From Streptomyces sp. CNH099 (lineage in GTDB: Bacteria; Actinomycetota; Actinomycetes; Streptomycetales; Streptomycetaceae), in assembly GCA_000514715.1 (NCBI GenBank), contig AZWL01000021.1:124-64123 (forward strand): DNA of 64,000 nucleotides, written 5' to 3'. How positions within the stretch are numbered: the first letter of the stretch is position 1; every line of letters starts with the position of its first letter. The notes under the pieces were generated by a model. It was not told where the DNA came from. It did not search any database and saw nothing but the letters and a program-made list of their open reading frames with translations. This document shows, piece by piece, positions 37,585 through 49,025 of the stretch. The position numbers and the translations under genes are program-made.

Positions 37585-38871
37585 ATGCTGGGCCTCATGG
37601 TGAAGCTCCCCGAATCGCCTATCGGGCGCATCCTCCCTCGCCGGGCAGCGACTGCTATCGACGAGGCGCTCGCAGACACCCGTGTGGTCCTGGTCAACGG
37701 TGCGCGGCAGTGCGGCAAGAGCACATTGGTGGCGCAGATCGGCAGCGCGAAGGGGGCGGAGTGGCGCAGCTTGGATCGCGCGGCGACACGACAGGCAGCG
37801 GCCTTCGACCCCACGGAATTCGTCGCCAGCTCTACGCCGCTGGTCATCGATGAGGTGCAGCGCGTCCCGGAGCTGATGCTGGCCATCAAGGAGGCGGTCG
37901 ACACCGATCCCCGCCCCGGACGGTTCCTCCTCACAGGCTCCGCCCGCGTCCTGCGTCTGCGCAGTGTGCCGGACGCCCTGCCGGGGCGGATGGAGACCAT
38001 CGAGCTGTGGCCGCTGTCGCAGGGGGAGATCGACGGCAGTCCGGACGGGTTCGTGGACGCGGTCTTCGCCGCCGGCCCCGAGCTGCGGCACACCTCGACC
38101 GAGACGCGAGCCGACTACGTCGAGAGGACCACACGCGGCGGCTTCCCCGAAGCGGTGGCACGCCCGCCACGCCGCCGGGCGCGGTTCCTCGACTCCTACG
38201 TCGCGGATCTGATCAACCGTGATGTCATCCAGCTCTCCGAAATCGAGCGCGGACCGGAGATGCGGGCGCTGACCCGGCTGGTGGCCGCCAGATCCGGGCA
38301 GCTCCTCGTCCCGGGCACGCTCGGTAACGAACTCGGGCTCCCGCAGCCGACGATCAAGCGATACCTGGGACTGCTGGAGGAGGTCTTCCTCATCAAGCGC
38401 ATCCCCGCCTGGTCCCGCAACCTCAGCACTCGGGCCGTCGGCACCGCCAAGGTCGCCATGGTCGACTCCGGCATCGCAGCCAACCTGCTGGGCCTGGACG
38501 CCGCAGCCCTCCGGCAGCCCTCCGGCCCGCTCGGCGGACTACTCGAAGGCTTCGTCGCGATGGAGATCGCCCGCCAGCTCACCTGGGCCGACCAGCGCAT
38601 CGAGCTGCACCACTACCGCACCAAGGACAAGGTCGAGGTCGACATCGTGCTGGAGAACCGGCGCGGCCAAGTCGTTGCGATCGATGTCAAAGCCGCCTCG
38701 ACGGTCAAGGCTGAGGACTTCCGGGGCCTGCGGCATCTCGCCGACCGTTTGGGCAGCGATCTGCTGACCGGGATCGTGCTCTACACCGGCCAGCAGACCC
38801 TCCCCTTCGGCCCGCGCTTCCGCGCCATCCCCATCAGCGCCCTATGGGAGGCGTCCTCAACCGGGAATTGA
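37585..38871 (+). CDS. AAA-family ATPase with DUF4143 domain
   Basis: A 428-residue protein. The N-terminal AAA_14 domain has the Walker A-like loop GARQCGKST at residues 39-47, a Walker B segment PLVIDEVQRVPEL near 85-97 and a sensor-like LLTGSARVLRL near 114-124. A C-terminal DUF4143 domain covers about 190-360 and ends with HHYRTKDKVEVDIVLENRRG, a restriction-nuclease-like pattern (D-x-V then later VAIDVKAA) typical of this family. Such ATPases are widespread, patchily distributed and often horizontally acquired; their role is unsettled. Codon use is less G/C-biased than the neighbours, the promoter region is AT-rich, and decayed gene fragments lie on both sides, all consistent with acquisition. 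ATG 37597 is an alternative start. Confidence 0.82.
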   Translation: MLGLMVKLPESPIGRILPRRAATAIDEALADTRVVLVNGARQCGKSTLVAQIGSAKGAEWRSLDRAATRQAAAFDPTEFVASSTPLVIDEVQRVPELMLAIKEAVDTDPRPGRFLLTGSARVLRLRSVPDALPGRMETIELWPLSQGEIDGSPDGFVDAVFAAGPELRHTSTETRADYVERTTRGGFPEAVARPPRRRARFLDSYVADLINRDVIQLSEIERGPEMRALTRLVAARSGQLLVPGTLGNELGLPQPTIKRYLGLLEEVFLIKRIPAWSRNLSTRAVGTAKVAMVDSGIAANLLGLDAAALRQPSGPLGGLLEGFVAMEIARQLTWADQRIELHHYRTKDKVEVDIVLENRRGQVVAIDVKAASTVKAEDFRGLRHLADRLGSDLLTGIVLYTGQQTLPFGPRFRAIPISALWEASSTGN

Positions 38872-39424
38872 CCGTTCTTGCGAGTCGTCCCGCGCGCCTG
38901 CGGGGAGCGCAGTCGTCGTCCAGCTCGGGCAGCTCGCGCTCGGCGTGCCCCCGCGGACGCGGGGCTGGTCTGTACGGACGGGAGTAGCGCGCTCGTGGCT
39001 GCGCCGCAGATGGCAGCAGGTCGCTCAGCACTCCACCACGTTGACCGCGAGGCCGCCGCGGGCCGTCTCCTTGTACTTGACCTTCATGGTCGCAGCAGTG
39101 GGATCTCCGCTTTGAGTTGCGATGACGTGACGCATCGCAAGCGTCTGGGACTTCTGAGGGACATTTGGCTGAGGAATGTCGGACAGCCACCCGTCCATGA
39201 CCGAGAGGCCCCGTCGCCCAGCCTCCGGCATGAAGTGCGCATCGACTGAAACGACGTCTGAGACGGCTCCGCGGGTCCCTCCAGTGCGGCTTTGCCCTGC
39301 CGGAAGGTTTGTCCCTGTGACACTGGGCACCCAACGTCGTTGAGCATGTGATGTCTCCGAGGTCGCCGCGCGGGCGGGTCGGCGGGGGCCGGTTCCGGGG
39401 CGTTGTGGAGGAGTTGGTGCTGCT
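38872..39424. other. Scarred non-coding region between the ATPase and the Mrp operon
   Basis: 553 bases with lower G/C content than neighbouring genes. It contains two short G/C hairpins (38884-38912 and 38944-38970), the stray sdaA 3' end (39025-39087), and 39088-39330, an open minus-strand frame running into that end but with no recognisable product. A Shine-Dalgarno sequence GGAGGAG (39407-39413) for the first Mrp gene is at the right end. I take this as a recombination joint rather than a gene region. Confidence 0.5.
39025..39087 (-). pseudogene. Stray 3' end of sdaA (last 20 codons)
   Basis: The minus strand encodes MKVKYKETARGGLAVNVVEC and a stop. This equals the C-terminus of the intact L-serine dehydratase at 46240-47622 except for Val in place of Ile at one position. 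A 36-base stretch (39053-39088) is identical to 46268-46303; similarity ends exactly at the ATG of this fragment. The upstream 420 or so codons are absent. It is therefore a duplicated or foreign sdaA end left behind by recombination, on the same strand as the intact gene and 7.2 kb away. Confidence 0.85.
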
Positions 39425-42324
<2,900 letters not shown>

Positions 42325-42328
<4 letters not shown>

Positions 42329-42786
42329 CCGGCGCGGCGGACAGCACCGTGAACACGCTCGACGTGACGATGGCCGTCATGGTCGGCGGCCTGTTCGCCG
42401 TGGGCTTCTATCTCATGCTCCAGCGGTCCCTGATGCGGATCGTCCTCGGCTTCGTCCTCCTGGGACACGGCACCAACCTGTTGCTGCTGGTGGCCGGCGG
42501 CACGCCGGGACGGCCGCCGATGGTGAAGGGCGGGACGGCGGACCCGGCTGCGCTGGCCGATCCGCTGCCGCAGGCCATGGCGCTGACCTCGATCGTGATC
42601 ACGTTCGGGCTCACGACCTTCCTGGCGGCCCTGGCCTACCGGTCCTGGCGGCTGACCGGGCACGACGAGGTACGCGACGACGTGGAGGACCGGCGCATCG
42701 GCACCGCCCGGGAGCGGGCCGGGGCCGACACCGAAACGGCCGCCGGCAAAGGCGACGGCGACGACACCGCGGGGGCGGAGCGATGA
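42325..42786 (+). CDS. mrpC: Mrp antiporter subunit C (NuoK-like)
   Basis: A 153-residue membrane protein with three helices. The motif GFYLMLQRSLMRIVLGFVLL followed by GHGTNLLLLVAGG is typical of MrpC/NuoK subunits, and ALTSIVITFGLTTFLAALAY forms the third helix. The C-terminal 45 residues are a charged extension rich in Asp, Glu and Arg, longer than in Bacillus MrpC. The GTG start overlaps the mrpA stop by four bases. MrpC sits between A and D in the antiporter complex. Confidence 0.88.
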
Positions 42787-44351
42787 CCGGCTTCCTGCTC
42801 GCCGTGCCCGTGCTGCTCCCGGCGCTCGGCGCCGGCGTGGTCCTGCTCCGGCTGCCCCGCCCGGCGGCCCGCGGAGTCAGCACGCTCGTGCTGGCGGCCG
42901 TCGCGGCCGACGCGGCGGCCCTGCTCGTCCTCGCCGACACCCGCGGGCCGCAGGCTCTGCATGTCGGCGGCTGGCCCGCGCCGCTGGGCGTCCCGCTCGT
43001 GGCGGACCGGCTGTCGGCCCTGCTGCTCACCGTGTCGGCGCTGGTGGCGCTGGCCGTGCTCGTCTTCGCGATCGGCCAGGGCACCGCGGAGGAGCGCCGG
43101 CGCTCGGCGGAGGTCTTCCACCCCGCCTACCTGCTGCTCGTCACGGGGGTGAGCCTGGCGTTCCTGACCGGCGACCTGTTCAACCTCTTCGTCGCCTTCG
43201 AGGTGATGCTCGCCGCCAGCTACGTCCTGATCACCCTCAACGCCGGCGAGAGCCGCACCCGGTCCGGCATGACGTACACGGTCGTCAGCATGACGTCCTC
43301 CCTGCTGTTCCTCACGCTGGTCGCCCTGGTGTACGCGGCCACGGGCACGGTCAACCTGGCCCAGCTCGGCCCGCGGCTCGCGGAGCTGCCGGACGGCCTG
43401 CGCGGCGCGCTCGCCCTGCTGCTCCTGGTGGTCCTGGGCATCAAGACGGCGATCGTGCCCCTGCACTTCTGGCTGCCCGACAGCTATCCCACCGCCCCCG
43501 CGCCGATCACCGCCGTGTTCGCCGCGCTGCTGACCAAGGTGGGCGTGTACGCCCTGCTGCGCACCCAGACGCTGCTGTTCCCGCGCACCGGTGTGTGGAC
43601 CCTGCTGGCGTGTGTCGCGATCGCCGCCATGGTCGTGGGGATCCTCGGGGCCGTCGCCCAGGACGACCTCAACCGGCTGCTGTCCTTCACCCTCGTCAGC
43701 CACATCGGCTACATGCTGTTCGGACTCGCCTTGTTCGACACCCGCGGACTGACCGGAACCGTCCTGTACGTCGTGCACCACATCGTCGTCCAGGCGGCCC
43801 TGTTCCTCGCCGCGGCCCTCGTCGTACGGCGTACGGGGACGGCGGCGCTGCACCGCATGGCCGAGCGTCCGCCGCCCGGCGCGCTGCTCGTCGTGCTGTT
43901 CTCCCTTCCGGCCCTGAGCCTGGCCGGGGTGCCGCCGTTCTCCGGCTTCGTCGCCAAACTGGCCCTGCTGCGCGCCGGGGTCGCCGAGGCCGGGCCGGCG
44001 GCGTACGCCCTCACCGCGGCCGCCCTGCTCACCAGCCTGCTGACGCTCTACGCGATGACGCGGGTGGTGACGTCGGCCTTCATGGCGCGGCCCGCGCGCT
44101 CCGCCCGCGGCGAGGCGCCGGGGCCACCGGAGCCGCCGTCCCCCGCCGAAGCGGCCCGGCCCTCGGCACGCGTGCGCGGCGGACCGCCCGGGAGCAGGCT
44201 GATGATCGGCGCCGCGGTCGCCATGACCGCGACCGGGCTCGCGGTCGCCGCCTGCGCGGGCCCGCTCGCCCGGCTCGGCGACCGCGCCGCGCACGACCTG
44301 CTCGACCCGCGCCAGTACCGGTCTGTCGTTCTGCACGAGGAGGACCGTTGA
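42783..44351 (+). CDS. mrpD: Mrp antiporter subunit D (NuoN/M-like)
   Basis: A 522-residue membrane protein with about 14 helices, homologous to complex I antiporter-like subunits. LFNLFVAFEVMLAASYVLIT contains the conserved Glu, and VVLGIKTAIVPLHFWLPDSY then PTAPAPITAVFAALLTKVGV carry the conserved Lys residues and the discontinuous-helix region of proton-translocating subunits. A Pro/Glu-rich cytosolic loop is inserted at about 435-475 before the last helix. The ATG overlaps the mrpC stop (ATGA). With subunit A it forms the ion path of the antiporter. Confidence 0.9.
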   Translation: MTGFLLAVPVLLPALGAGVVLLRLPRPAARGVSTLVLAAVAADAAALLVLADTRGPQALHVGGWPAPLGVPLVADRLSALLLTVSALVALAVLVFAIGQGTAEERRRSAEVFHPAYLLLVTGVSLAFLTGDLFNLFVAFEVMLAASYVLITLNAGESRTRSGMTYTVVSMTSSLLFLTLVALVYAATGTVNLAQLGPRLAELPDGLRGALALLLLVVLGIKTAIVPLHFWLPDSYPTAPAPITAVFAALLTKVGVYALLRTQTLLFPRTGVWTLLACVAIAAMVVGILGAVAQDDLNRLLSFTLVSHIGYMLFGLALFDTRGLTGTVLYVVHHIVVQAALFLAAALVVRRTGTAALHRMAERPPPGALLVVLFSLPALSLAGVPPFSGFVAKLALLRAGVAEAGPAAYALTAAALLTSLLTLYAMTRVVTSAFMARPARSARGEAPGPPEPPSPAEAARPSARVRGGPPGSRLMIGAAVAMTATGLAVAACAGPLARLGDRAAHDLLDPRQYRSVVLHEEDR

Positions 44352-44914
44352 CCCGTCGGAGACATGCCCGCTCGGTCATGCGCCATGTGCCGATGATCGC
44401 CTGGCTGTGGCTGCTGTGGGTCCTGCTGTGGGGATCCGCCAGTCCGGTGGTGCTCCTCGGAGGTCTGCTGGTCGCCACCGTCATCGTCGCCGGCTTCGCC
44501 CTGCCGCCGGTGCTGCCGGGAGCCGTGCCCCGGCCCCTGCGGATCGGGCGCCTTCTCTTCCACCTGCTGGCCGACCTGGTCAGGTCCGGGGCCGTTGTCG
44601 CCTGGCAGGTCGTCCGGCACGGCAGGCGGACGTCCGCGGCGATCGTCGAGGTCCCGCTGCGCGTCGACAGCGACCTGCTGATCACGGCCGTGGCGGAGAT
44701 CACGACCATGACACCCGGCACGCTGGTGGCGGAGATCGACCGCGGCAGACGGCGCCTCTACGTCCACGCCCTCCCGGTCGACGACGAGCAGGACCTCGTC
44801 CGCCGCAAGAACGCGGTGCAGGGCGTGGAGCGCCGGGTCACGCGAGCGGTCGGCGCCGGGCGGCGGCACCGCGGAGGAGTCACCGGCCGCGATCCGGAAG
44901 GCGGGCGGCCATGA
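44348..44914 (+). CDS. mrpE: Mrp antiporter subunit E
   Basis: A 188-residue protein with two N-terminal helices (MIAWLWLLWVLLWGSASPVV and LGGLLVATVIVAGFALPPVL) and a soluble C-terminal half with TPGTLVAEIDRGRRRLYVHA, the MrpE/MnhE signature. The chosen start is TTG 44348, which overlaps the mrpD stop and is preceded closely by GAGGAGGA; ATG 44378 is the alternative and would remove ten basic residues. MrpE is needed for full complex activity in other bacteria. The C-terminus is Arg/Gly-rich. Confidence 0.83.
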   Translation: MTRRRHARSVMRHVPMIAWLWLLWVLLWGSASPVVLLGGLLVATVIVAGFALPPVLPGAVPRPLRIGRLLFHLLADLVRSGAVVAWQVVRHGRRTSAAIVEVPLRVDSDLLITAVAEITTMTPGTLVAEIDRGRRRLYVHALPVDDEQDLVRRKNAVQGVERRVTRAVGAGRRHRGGVTGRDPEGGRP

Positions 44915-45177
44915 ACGTCCTGTACGGCACGGTCCTGGCGACGGTGGCGGCGGCCGGCCTGCTCACCCTGGTGCGCCTGGTGCACGGCCCGCGCGCGCTC
45001 GACCGCATCCTGGCGCTGGACGTCCTCGTGACGATGGTCATCGCCGGGACGGCCACAGGGATGCTGCTGCGCAAGGACACCACGTCCCTCCCGGTGCTCG
45101 TCGTCCTCGCCCTGCTGGCGTTCACCGGGTCGGTGACGGCGGCCCACCTGATCGAGAAGCGGGAGGGCATGCGATGA
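44911..45177 (+). CDS. mrpF: Mrp antiporter subunit F
   Basis: An 88-residue membrane protein with three helices. RLVHGPRALDRILALDVLVT is the MrpF signature, with the conserved Asp in the second helix. The ATG overlaps the mrpE stop by four bases and its own stop overlaps the mrpG start. Normal length for MrpF/MnhF. Confidence 0.9.
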   Translation: MNVLYGTVLATVAAAGLLTLVRLVHGPRALDRILALDVLVTMVIAGTATGMLLRKDTTSLPVLVVLALLAFTGSVTAAHLIEKREGMR

Positions 45178-45590
45178 CCACCGTACGTGACGTGATCACC
45201 GCCGCCGTGCTGCCGGCCGGCGCGGCCTTCTGCCTGCTCGGCGCCGTGGGCCTGCTCCGCTTCCCGGACGTCGCGAGCCGCCTGCACCCGGCCGCGAAGG
45301 CCCAGACCCTCGGCCTGCTGCTCATCCTGCTGGGGACGGCGGTGCAGATGCCGCTGCGCCACGCGCCGGTCCTGCTCCTCATCGCCGTGTTCCAGATGTT
45401 CACGGCCCCGATCACCAGCCAGATCATCGGCCGCACCGCCTACCGCACCGGCGCACTCGACCGCCGCCTGATGTTCCGGGACGAACTCGCCGACCGCCTC
45501 GCACGGGACGGCACTCCGGTGGACGGCCCGGACCGCCCGGACGACCCGCACGGCCCACACGGCCCGCCGCCGGAGGAGGCGGACCGGTGA
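45174..45590 (+). CDS. mrpG: Mrp antiporter subunit G
   Basis: A 138-residue membrane protein with three helices. AFCLLGAVGLLRFPDVASRL followed by HPAAKAQTLGLLLILLG is the PhaG/MrpG signature; FQMFTAPITSQIIGRTAYRTG forms the third helix region. The C-terminal 35 residues are hydrophilic and Asp/Pro-rich (DGPDRPDDPHGPHGPPPEE), a tail not seen in short family members. The ATG overlaps the mrpF stop. This is the last complete gene of the operon; the DNA immediately after it is gene debris rather than a terminator. Confidence 0.9.
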   Translation: MTTVRDVITAAVLPAGAAFCLLGAVGLLRFPDVASRLHPAAKAQTLGLLLILLGTAVQMPLRHAPVLLLIAVFQMFTAPITSQIIGRTAYRTGALDRRLMFRDELADRLARDGTPVDGPDRPDDPHGPHGPPPEEADR

Positions 45591-45608
45591 TCGCCCACCG
45601 CGTCGCGC

Positions 45609-45872
45609 TTGCGGTTCGAGGTCGGGAGTGGCGCAGGAGGCCCGCTGCCCGGAGGCGTACGGGGCGACGTCAACACGCTCCACGAGAGCGCCGTGGAACT
45701 GCACCGCAGGCTCACCGGCTCCCGCCTGGTGACCGCCGACATCCGCGCCCACGGCGTCTTCGGGCGCGGCGAGGACGGGCTACGCCCCGTGCCCTGCGCC
45801 GACGAGGCCGTGCAGGCGTACCCGCGCGACGGCACACGGCCGGCCGAGGACGTCACCTGCCCACACCCGTAG
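45609..45872 (+). pseudogene. Orphan C-terminal fragment of a TAP-like alpha/beta hydrolase
   Basis: The frame shows normal G/C-biased codon use and reads ESAVELHRRLTGSRLVTADI then RAHGVFGRG and CADEAVQAYPRDGTRPAEDV before a stop. This is the layout of the TAP-like C-terminal domain of secreted S33 tripeptidyl aminopeptidase/alpha-beta hydrolases, including the catalytic His in the Hg-turn and the terminal Cys pair. The signal peptide, nucleophile Ser and most of the protein are missing; the fragment begins immediately after mrpG. It has no start signal of its own and is presumably a relic cut off by the rearrangement that placed mrp here. Confidence 0.55.
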
Positions 45873-45875
45873 CAT

Positions 45876-46207
45876 GCTCCCGCTCCTGTTGCGGTTGCCG
45901 GCCTGGTCCGAGGGCTGCGGGAGCACCGCCCGGATCCCACGGTGCCGCAGACCGGCGCGGATCGCCCGCGACGAGGTCACCGGCCTGGCCTGGTGTGATC
46001 ACGAACGCGAGAGGGCGGCGCCGTCCGTCGGAGACAAGGTGGATCTTCGCCGTCAGCCCGCCGAGACGACCCAGTCCAGGTCCTCCCCCGCGTCGGCCCC
46101 GGCCGGCAGCGCGGTGAACACACGCTCCCAGGCCCCATCGATCACCCGCCGGTGATCCCGCCACCGCCCACCCCGCCTCGGTGTCCGATCCGGCAGCAAC
46201 GGCTGAA
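45876..46207 (-). mobile_element. IS5-type transposase remnant with internal deletions
   Basis: Minus-strand translation gives, in order and in shifting frames, FQPLLPDRTPRRGG then RWRDHRRVIDG, AWERVFTALPAGADAGEDLD, GGLTAKIHLVSDGRRRPLAF then VITPGQAGD, and SSRAIRAGLRHRGIRAVLPQ. These are the successive blocks of IS5-family transposases common in Streptomyces, but the sequences that should lie between them (including the first catalytic Asp region after the AWERVF block) are missing, and everything after the last block is gone. Three internal deletions and an end truncation make it non-functional. No terminal inverted repeats were recognised. It lies between the hydrolase relic and the 3' end of sdaA. 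Confidence 0.75.
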
Positions 46208-46239
46208 AGACACATGGTCGCAGGTCAAGACGGTAGTCG

Positions 46240-47622
46240 TCAGCACTCGATGACGTTGACCGCCAGTCCGCCGCGGGCCGTCTCCTTGTACTTGACCTTC
46301 ATGTCCGCGCCGGTCTCCTTCATCGTCTTGATCGCCTTGTCGAGCGAGACGAAGTGCTGCCCGTCGCCGCGCAGCGCCATGCGGGCCGCGGTGATCGCCT
46401 TGACGGCCGCCATGCCGTTGCGCTCGATGCACGGGATCTGCACCAGGCCGCCGATCGGGTCGCAGGTCAGGCCCAGGTTGTGCTCGATGCCGATCTCCGC
46501 GGCGTTCTCCACCTGTTCCGGGGTGCCGCCCAGGATCTCCGCGAGGCCGCCGGCGGCCATCGAGCAGGCGGAGCCGACCTCGCCCTGGCAGCCGACCTCG
46601 GCGCCGGAGATGGAGGCGTTCTCCTTGAAGAGCAGGCCGATCGCGCCCGCCGCGAGGAGGAAGCGGACGGCGGTGTCGTCGTCGGCGCCGGGGACGAAGT
46701 CCGCCGCGTAGTGCAGGACCGCGGGGATGATGCCCGCCGCGCCGTTGGTGGGGGCGGTGACGACGCGGCCGCCGGCGGCGTTCTCCTCGTTGACCGCCAT
46801 GGCGTAGAGCGTGACCCACTCCATCGCGTGCGCCGCCGGGTCGCCCGCCGCGCGGAGCTGGCGGGCCTCGCCGGCGGCGCGGCGGCGGACCTTGAGGCCG
46901 CCGGGGAGGATGCCCTCGCGACCGGTACCGCGCGCCACGCAGTCGCGCATGACGTCCCGGATCTCCAGCAGCCCGGCGCGGATCTCCGCCTCCGTGCGCC
47001 AGGCCCGTTCGTTCTCCAGCATCAGCGAGGACAGCGACAGGCCCGTCTCCCGGGTGCGGCGCAGCATCTCGTCGGCGGTGCGGAAGGGGTACTTCAGCAC
47101 GGTGTCGTCGAGCTTGATCCGGTCCTGGCCGACGGCCGCCTCGTCCACGACGAAGCCGCCGCCCACCGAGTAGTACGTCTTCGCAAGCAGCGTCCCACCG
47201 CCCGCGTCGTACGCGGCCAGCGTCATGCCGTTCGCGTGGTAAGGCAGCGAGCGGCGGCGGTGCAGGACGAGGTCGGCGGAGGCGTCGAAGGGGATCTCGT
47301 GGTCGGGCCCTATGTCGGCGCCGAGCAGGTGCAGCCGCCCGGCGGTGCGGATGCGCTCCGCCTCGTCGTCGGCCCACTCGACGTCGACGGTGCGCGGCGA
47401 GTAGCCCTCCAGGCCGAGGAGCACGGCCTTCGGGGTGCCGTGGCCGTGGCCGGTGGCGCCGAGGGAGCCGAAGAGTTCGGCCCGTACGGCGGTGGTGTGG
47501 GCCAGCAGGCCCTCGTTCTTCAGCCGGCGGGCGAAGAGCCGGGCCGCCCGCATCGGGCCGACGGTGTGCGAACTCGACGGGCCGATGCCGATCGAGAAGA
47601 GGTCGAAGACGGAGATGGCCAC
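46240..47622 (-). CDS. sdaA: L-serine dehydratase (iron-sulfur, single chain)
   Basis: A 460-residue enzyme deaminating L-serine to pyruvate and ammonia. The N-terminal beta domain begins SVFDLFSIGIGPSSSHTVGP. The C-terminal alpha domain has GAEVGCQGEVGSACSMAAGG and GLTCDPIGGLVQIPC, providing the cysteines for the catalytic [4Fe-4S] cluster. It ends with the conserved tail DMKVKYKETARGGLAVNV. GTG 47622 is preceded by AAAGGAG. It is the last gene of the gcvT-gcvH-glyA-sdaA series, 85 bases after glyA, and lets glycine-derived serine flow to pyruvate. Its last 20 codons are duplicated at 39025. Confidence 0.93.
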   Translation of the reverse strand: MAISVFDLFSIGIGPSSSHTVGPMRAARLFARRLKNEGLLAHTTAVRAELFGSLGATGHGHGTPKAVLLGLEGYSPRTVDVEWADDEAERIRTAGRLHLLGADIGPDHEIPFDASADLVLHRRRSLPYHANGMTLAAYDAGGGTLLAKTYYSVGGGFVVDEAAVGQDRIKLDDTVLKYPFRTADEMLRRTRETGLSLSSLMLENERAWRTEAEIRAGLLEIRDVMRDCVARGTGREGILPGGLKVRRRAAGEARQLRAAGDPAAHAMEWVTLYAMAVNEENAAGGRVVTAPTNGAAGIIPAVLHYAADFVPGADDDTAVRFLLAAGAIGLLFKENASISGAEVGCQGEVGSACSMAAGGLAEILGGTPEQVENAAEIGIEHNLGLTCDPIGGLVQIPCIERNGMAAVKAITAARMALRGDGQHFVSLDKAIKTMKETGADMKVKYKETARGGLAVNVIEC

Positions 47623-47707
47623 GCGGGACTCCTTTGTCCTTCCGTGGGGACGTGCGCCCCGGGCCGGGGGCCCGCGGCGGCGATGGCGGCGGGCCCCGGC
47701 GTCCGGG

Positions 47708-48976
47708 CTACAGGCCGGGGTACAGCGGGTGCTTCTCCGCCAGGGCGGTGACCCGGGCGGCGAGGGCGGCGGTCTTCGCCTCGTCGAAGCCGGGCTTGAG
47801 GGCCTCGGCGATGACGTCGGCGACCTCCTCGAAGTCCGCGGCGGTGAAGCCGCGGGTGGCCAGCGCCGGAGAGCCGATGCGCAGGCCGGAGGTGACCATG
47901 GGCGGGCGGGGGTCGTCGGGTACGGCGTTGCGGTTGACGGTGATGCCGATCTCGTGGAGCCGGTCCTCGGCCTGCTGCCCGTCCAGCTCGGAGTGGCGCA
48001 GGTCGACCAGGACCAGGTGGACGTCCGTGCCGCCGGAGAGCACCGAGACGCCGGCCGCGCGCGCGTCGTCGCGCAGCAGCCGCTCCGCCAGGATCCGGGC
48101 GCCGTCCAGCGTGCGCCGCTGCCGCTCCCGGAACTCCTCCGACGCCGCGACCTTGAACGACACCGCCTTGGCGGCGATCACGTGCTCCAGCGGCCCGCCC
48201 TGCTGGCCGGGGAAGACCGCCGAGTTGATCTTCTTCGCGAGGTCCTGCCGGGACAGGATGACCCCGCCGCGCGGCCCGCCGAGCGTCTTGTGCGTCGTGG
48301 TGGTGACGATGTCCGCGTACGGGACGGGGTTGGGGTGCAGCCCGGCGGCGACAAGACCGGCGAAGTGCGCCATGTCGACCAGCAGCAGCGCGCCGACCTC
48401 GTCCGCGATCCGCCGGAAGCCGGCGAAGTCCAGCTGCCGCGGGTACGCCGACCAGCCGGCGACGATCAGCTTCGGCCGCCGCTCCTTGGCCAGCCGCTCG
48501 ACCTCGTCCATGTCGACCAGGCCGGTCCCGGCGTCGACGTGGTAGGCGGCGACGTCGTACAGCTTGCCGGAGAAGTTGATCTTCATGCCGTGGGTCAGGT
48601 GCCCGCCGTGGGCCAGGTCCAGGCCCAGGATGGTGTCGCCGGGCTTCAGCACCGCGAACATCGCCGCCGCGTTCGCCGACGCGCCCGAGTGCGGCTGGAC
48701 GTTGGCCGCCTCGGCGCCGAAGAGCGCCTTCACGCGCTCGCGGGCCAGTTCCTCGGCGACGTCGACGTGCTCGCAGCCGCCGTAGTAGCGGCGGCCGGGG
48801 TAGCCCTCGGCGTACTTGTTGGTGAGGACCGAGCCCTGCGCCTCCAGGACGGCGACCGGGGCGAAGTTCTCCGAGGCGATCATTTCGAGGGTGGACTGCT
48901 GGCGCGTGAGCTCGGCGTCCACGGCGGCGGCGACCTCGGGGTCGACCTCGTGGAGCGAGCCGTTCAGAAGGGACAT
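47708..48976 (-). CDS. glyA: Serine hydroxymethyltransferase
   Basis: A 422-residue PLP enzyme of normal length, interconverting serine and glycine with tetrahydrofolate. STLEMIASENFAP near the N-terminus, NKYAEGYPGRRYYGGCEHVD (53-72), and TTTTHKTLGGPRGG with the PLP Lys230 are all intact. ATG 48976 follows GGAAGGT; longer readings enter the tandem-repeat spacer. In this operon it probably works in the direction glycine plus methylene-THF to serine, using the methylene-THF made by the glycine cleavage system encoded upstream. The 85-base gap to sdaA contains a GGGGCCCGC/GCGGGCCCC stem (about 47665-47700) that may dampen read-through. Confidence 0.95.
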   Translation of the reverse strand: MSLLNGSLHEVDPEVAAAVDAELTRQQSTLEMIASENFAPVAVLEAQGSVLTNKYAEGYPGRRYYGGCEHVDVAEELARERVKALFGAEAANVQPHSGASANAAAMFAVLKPGDTILGLDLAHGGHLTHGMKINFSGKLYDVAAYHVDAGTGLVDMDEVERLAKERRPKLIVAGWSAYPRQLDFAGFRRIADEVGALLLVDMAHFAGLVAAGLHPNPVPYADIVTTTTHKTLGGPRGGVILSRQDLAKKINSAVFPGQQGGPLEHVIAAKAVSFKVAASEEFRERQRRTLDGARILAERLLRDDARAAGVSVLSGGTDVHLVLVDLRHSELDGQQAEDRLHEIGITVNRNAVPDDPRPPMVTSGLRIGSPALATRGFTAADFEEVADVIAEALKPGFDEAKTAALAARVTALAEKHPLYPGL

Positions 48977-49025
48977 GGGACCTTCCGTGGGAAAGGGCGG
49001 ACGCGGGGCGGTCGGGGCTGCGCAG

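Noticed and set aside
38884..38970. Two G/C hairpins about 60 bases apart resembling type I-E CRISPR repeats
   Set aside because: The two units differ strongly outside the stem, no third copy exists on either side at the same spacing, and no cas gene is in the window. Chance hairpins in G/C-rich DNA are more likely.
39088..39330. Open frame on the minus strand running into the stray sdaA end
   Set aside because: It resembles no known protein, lacks a ribosome site and the similarity to SdaA begins only at its last 20 codons; it is probably a fortuitous in-frame extension.
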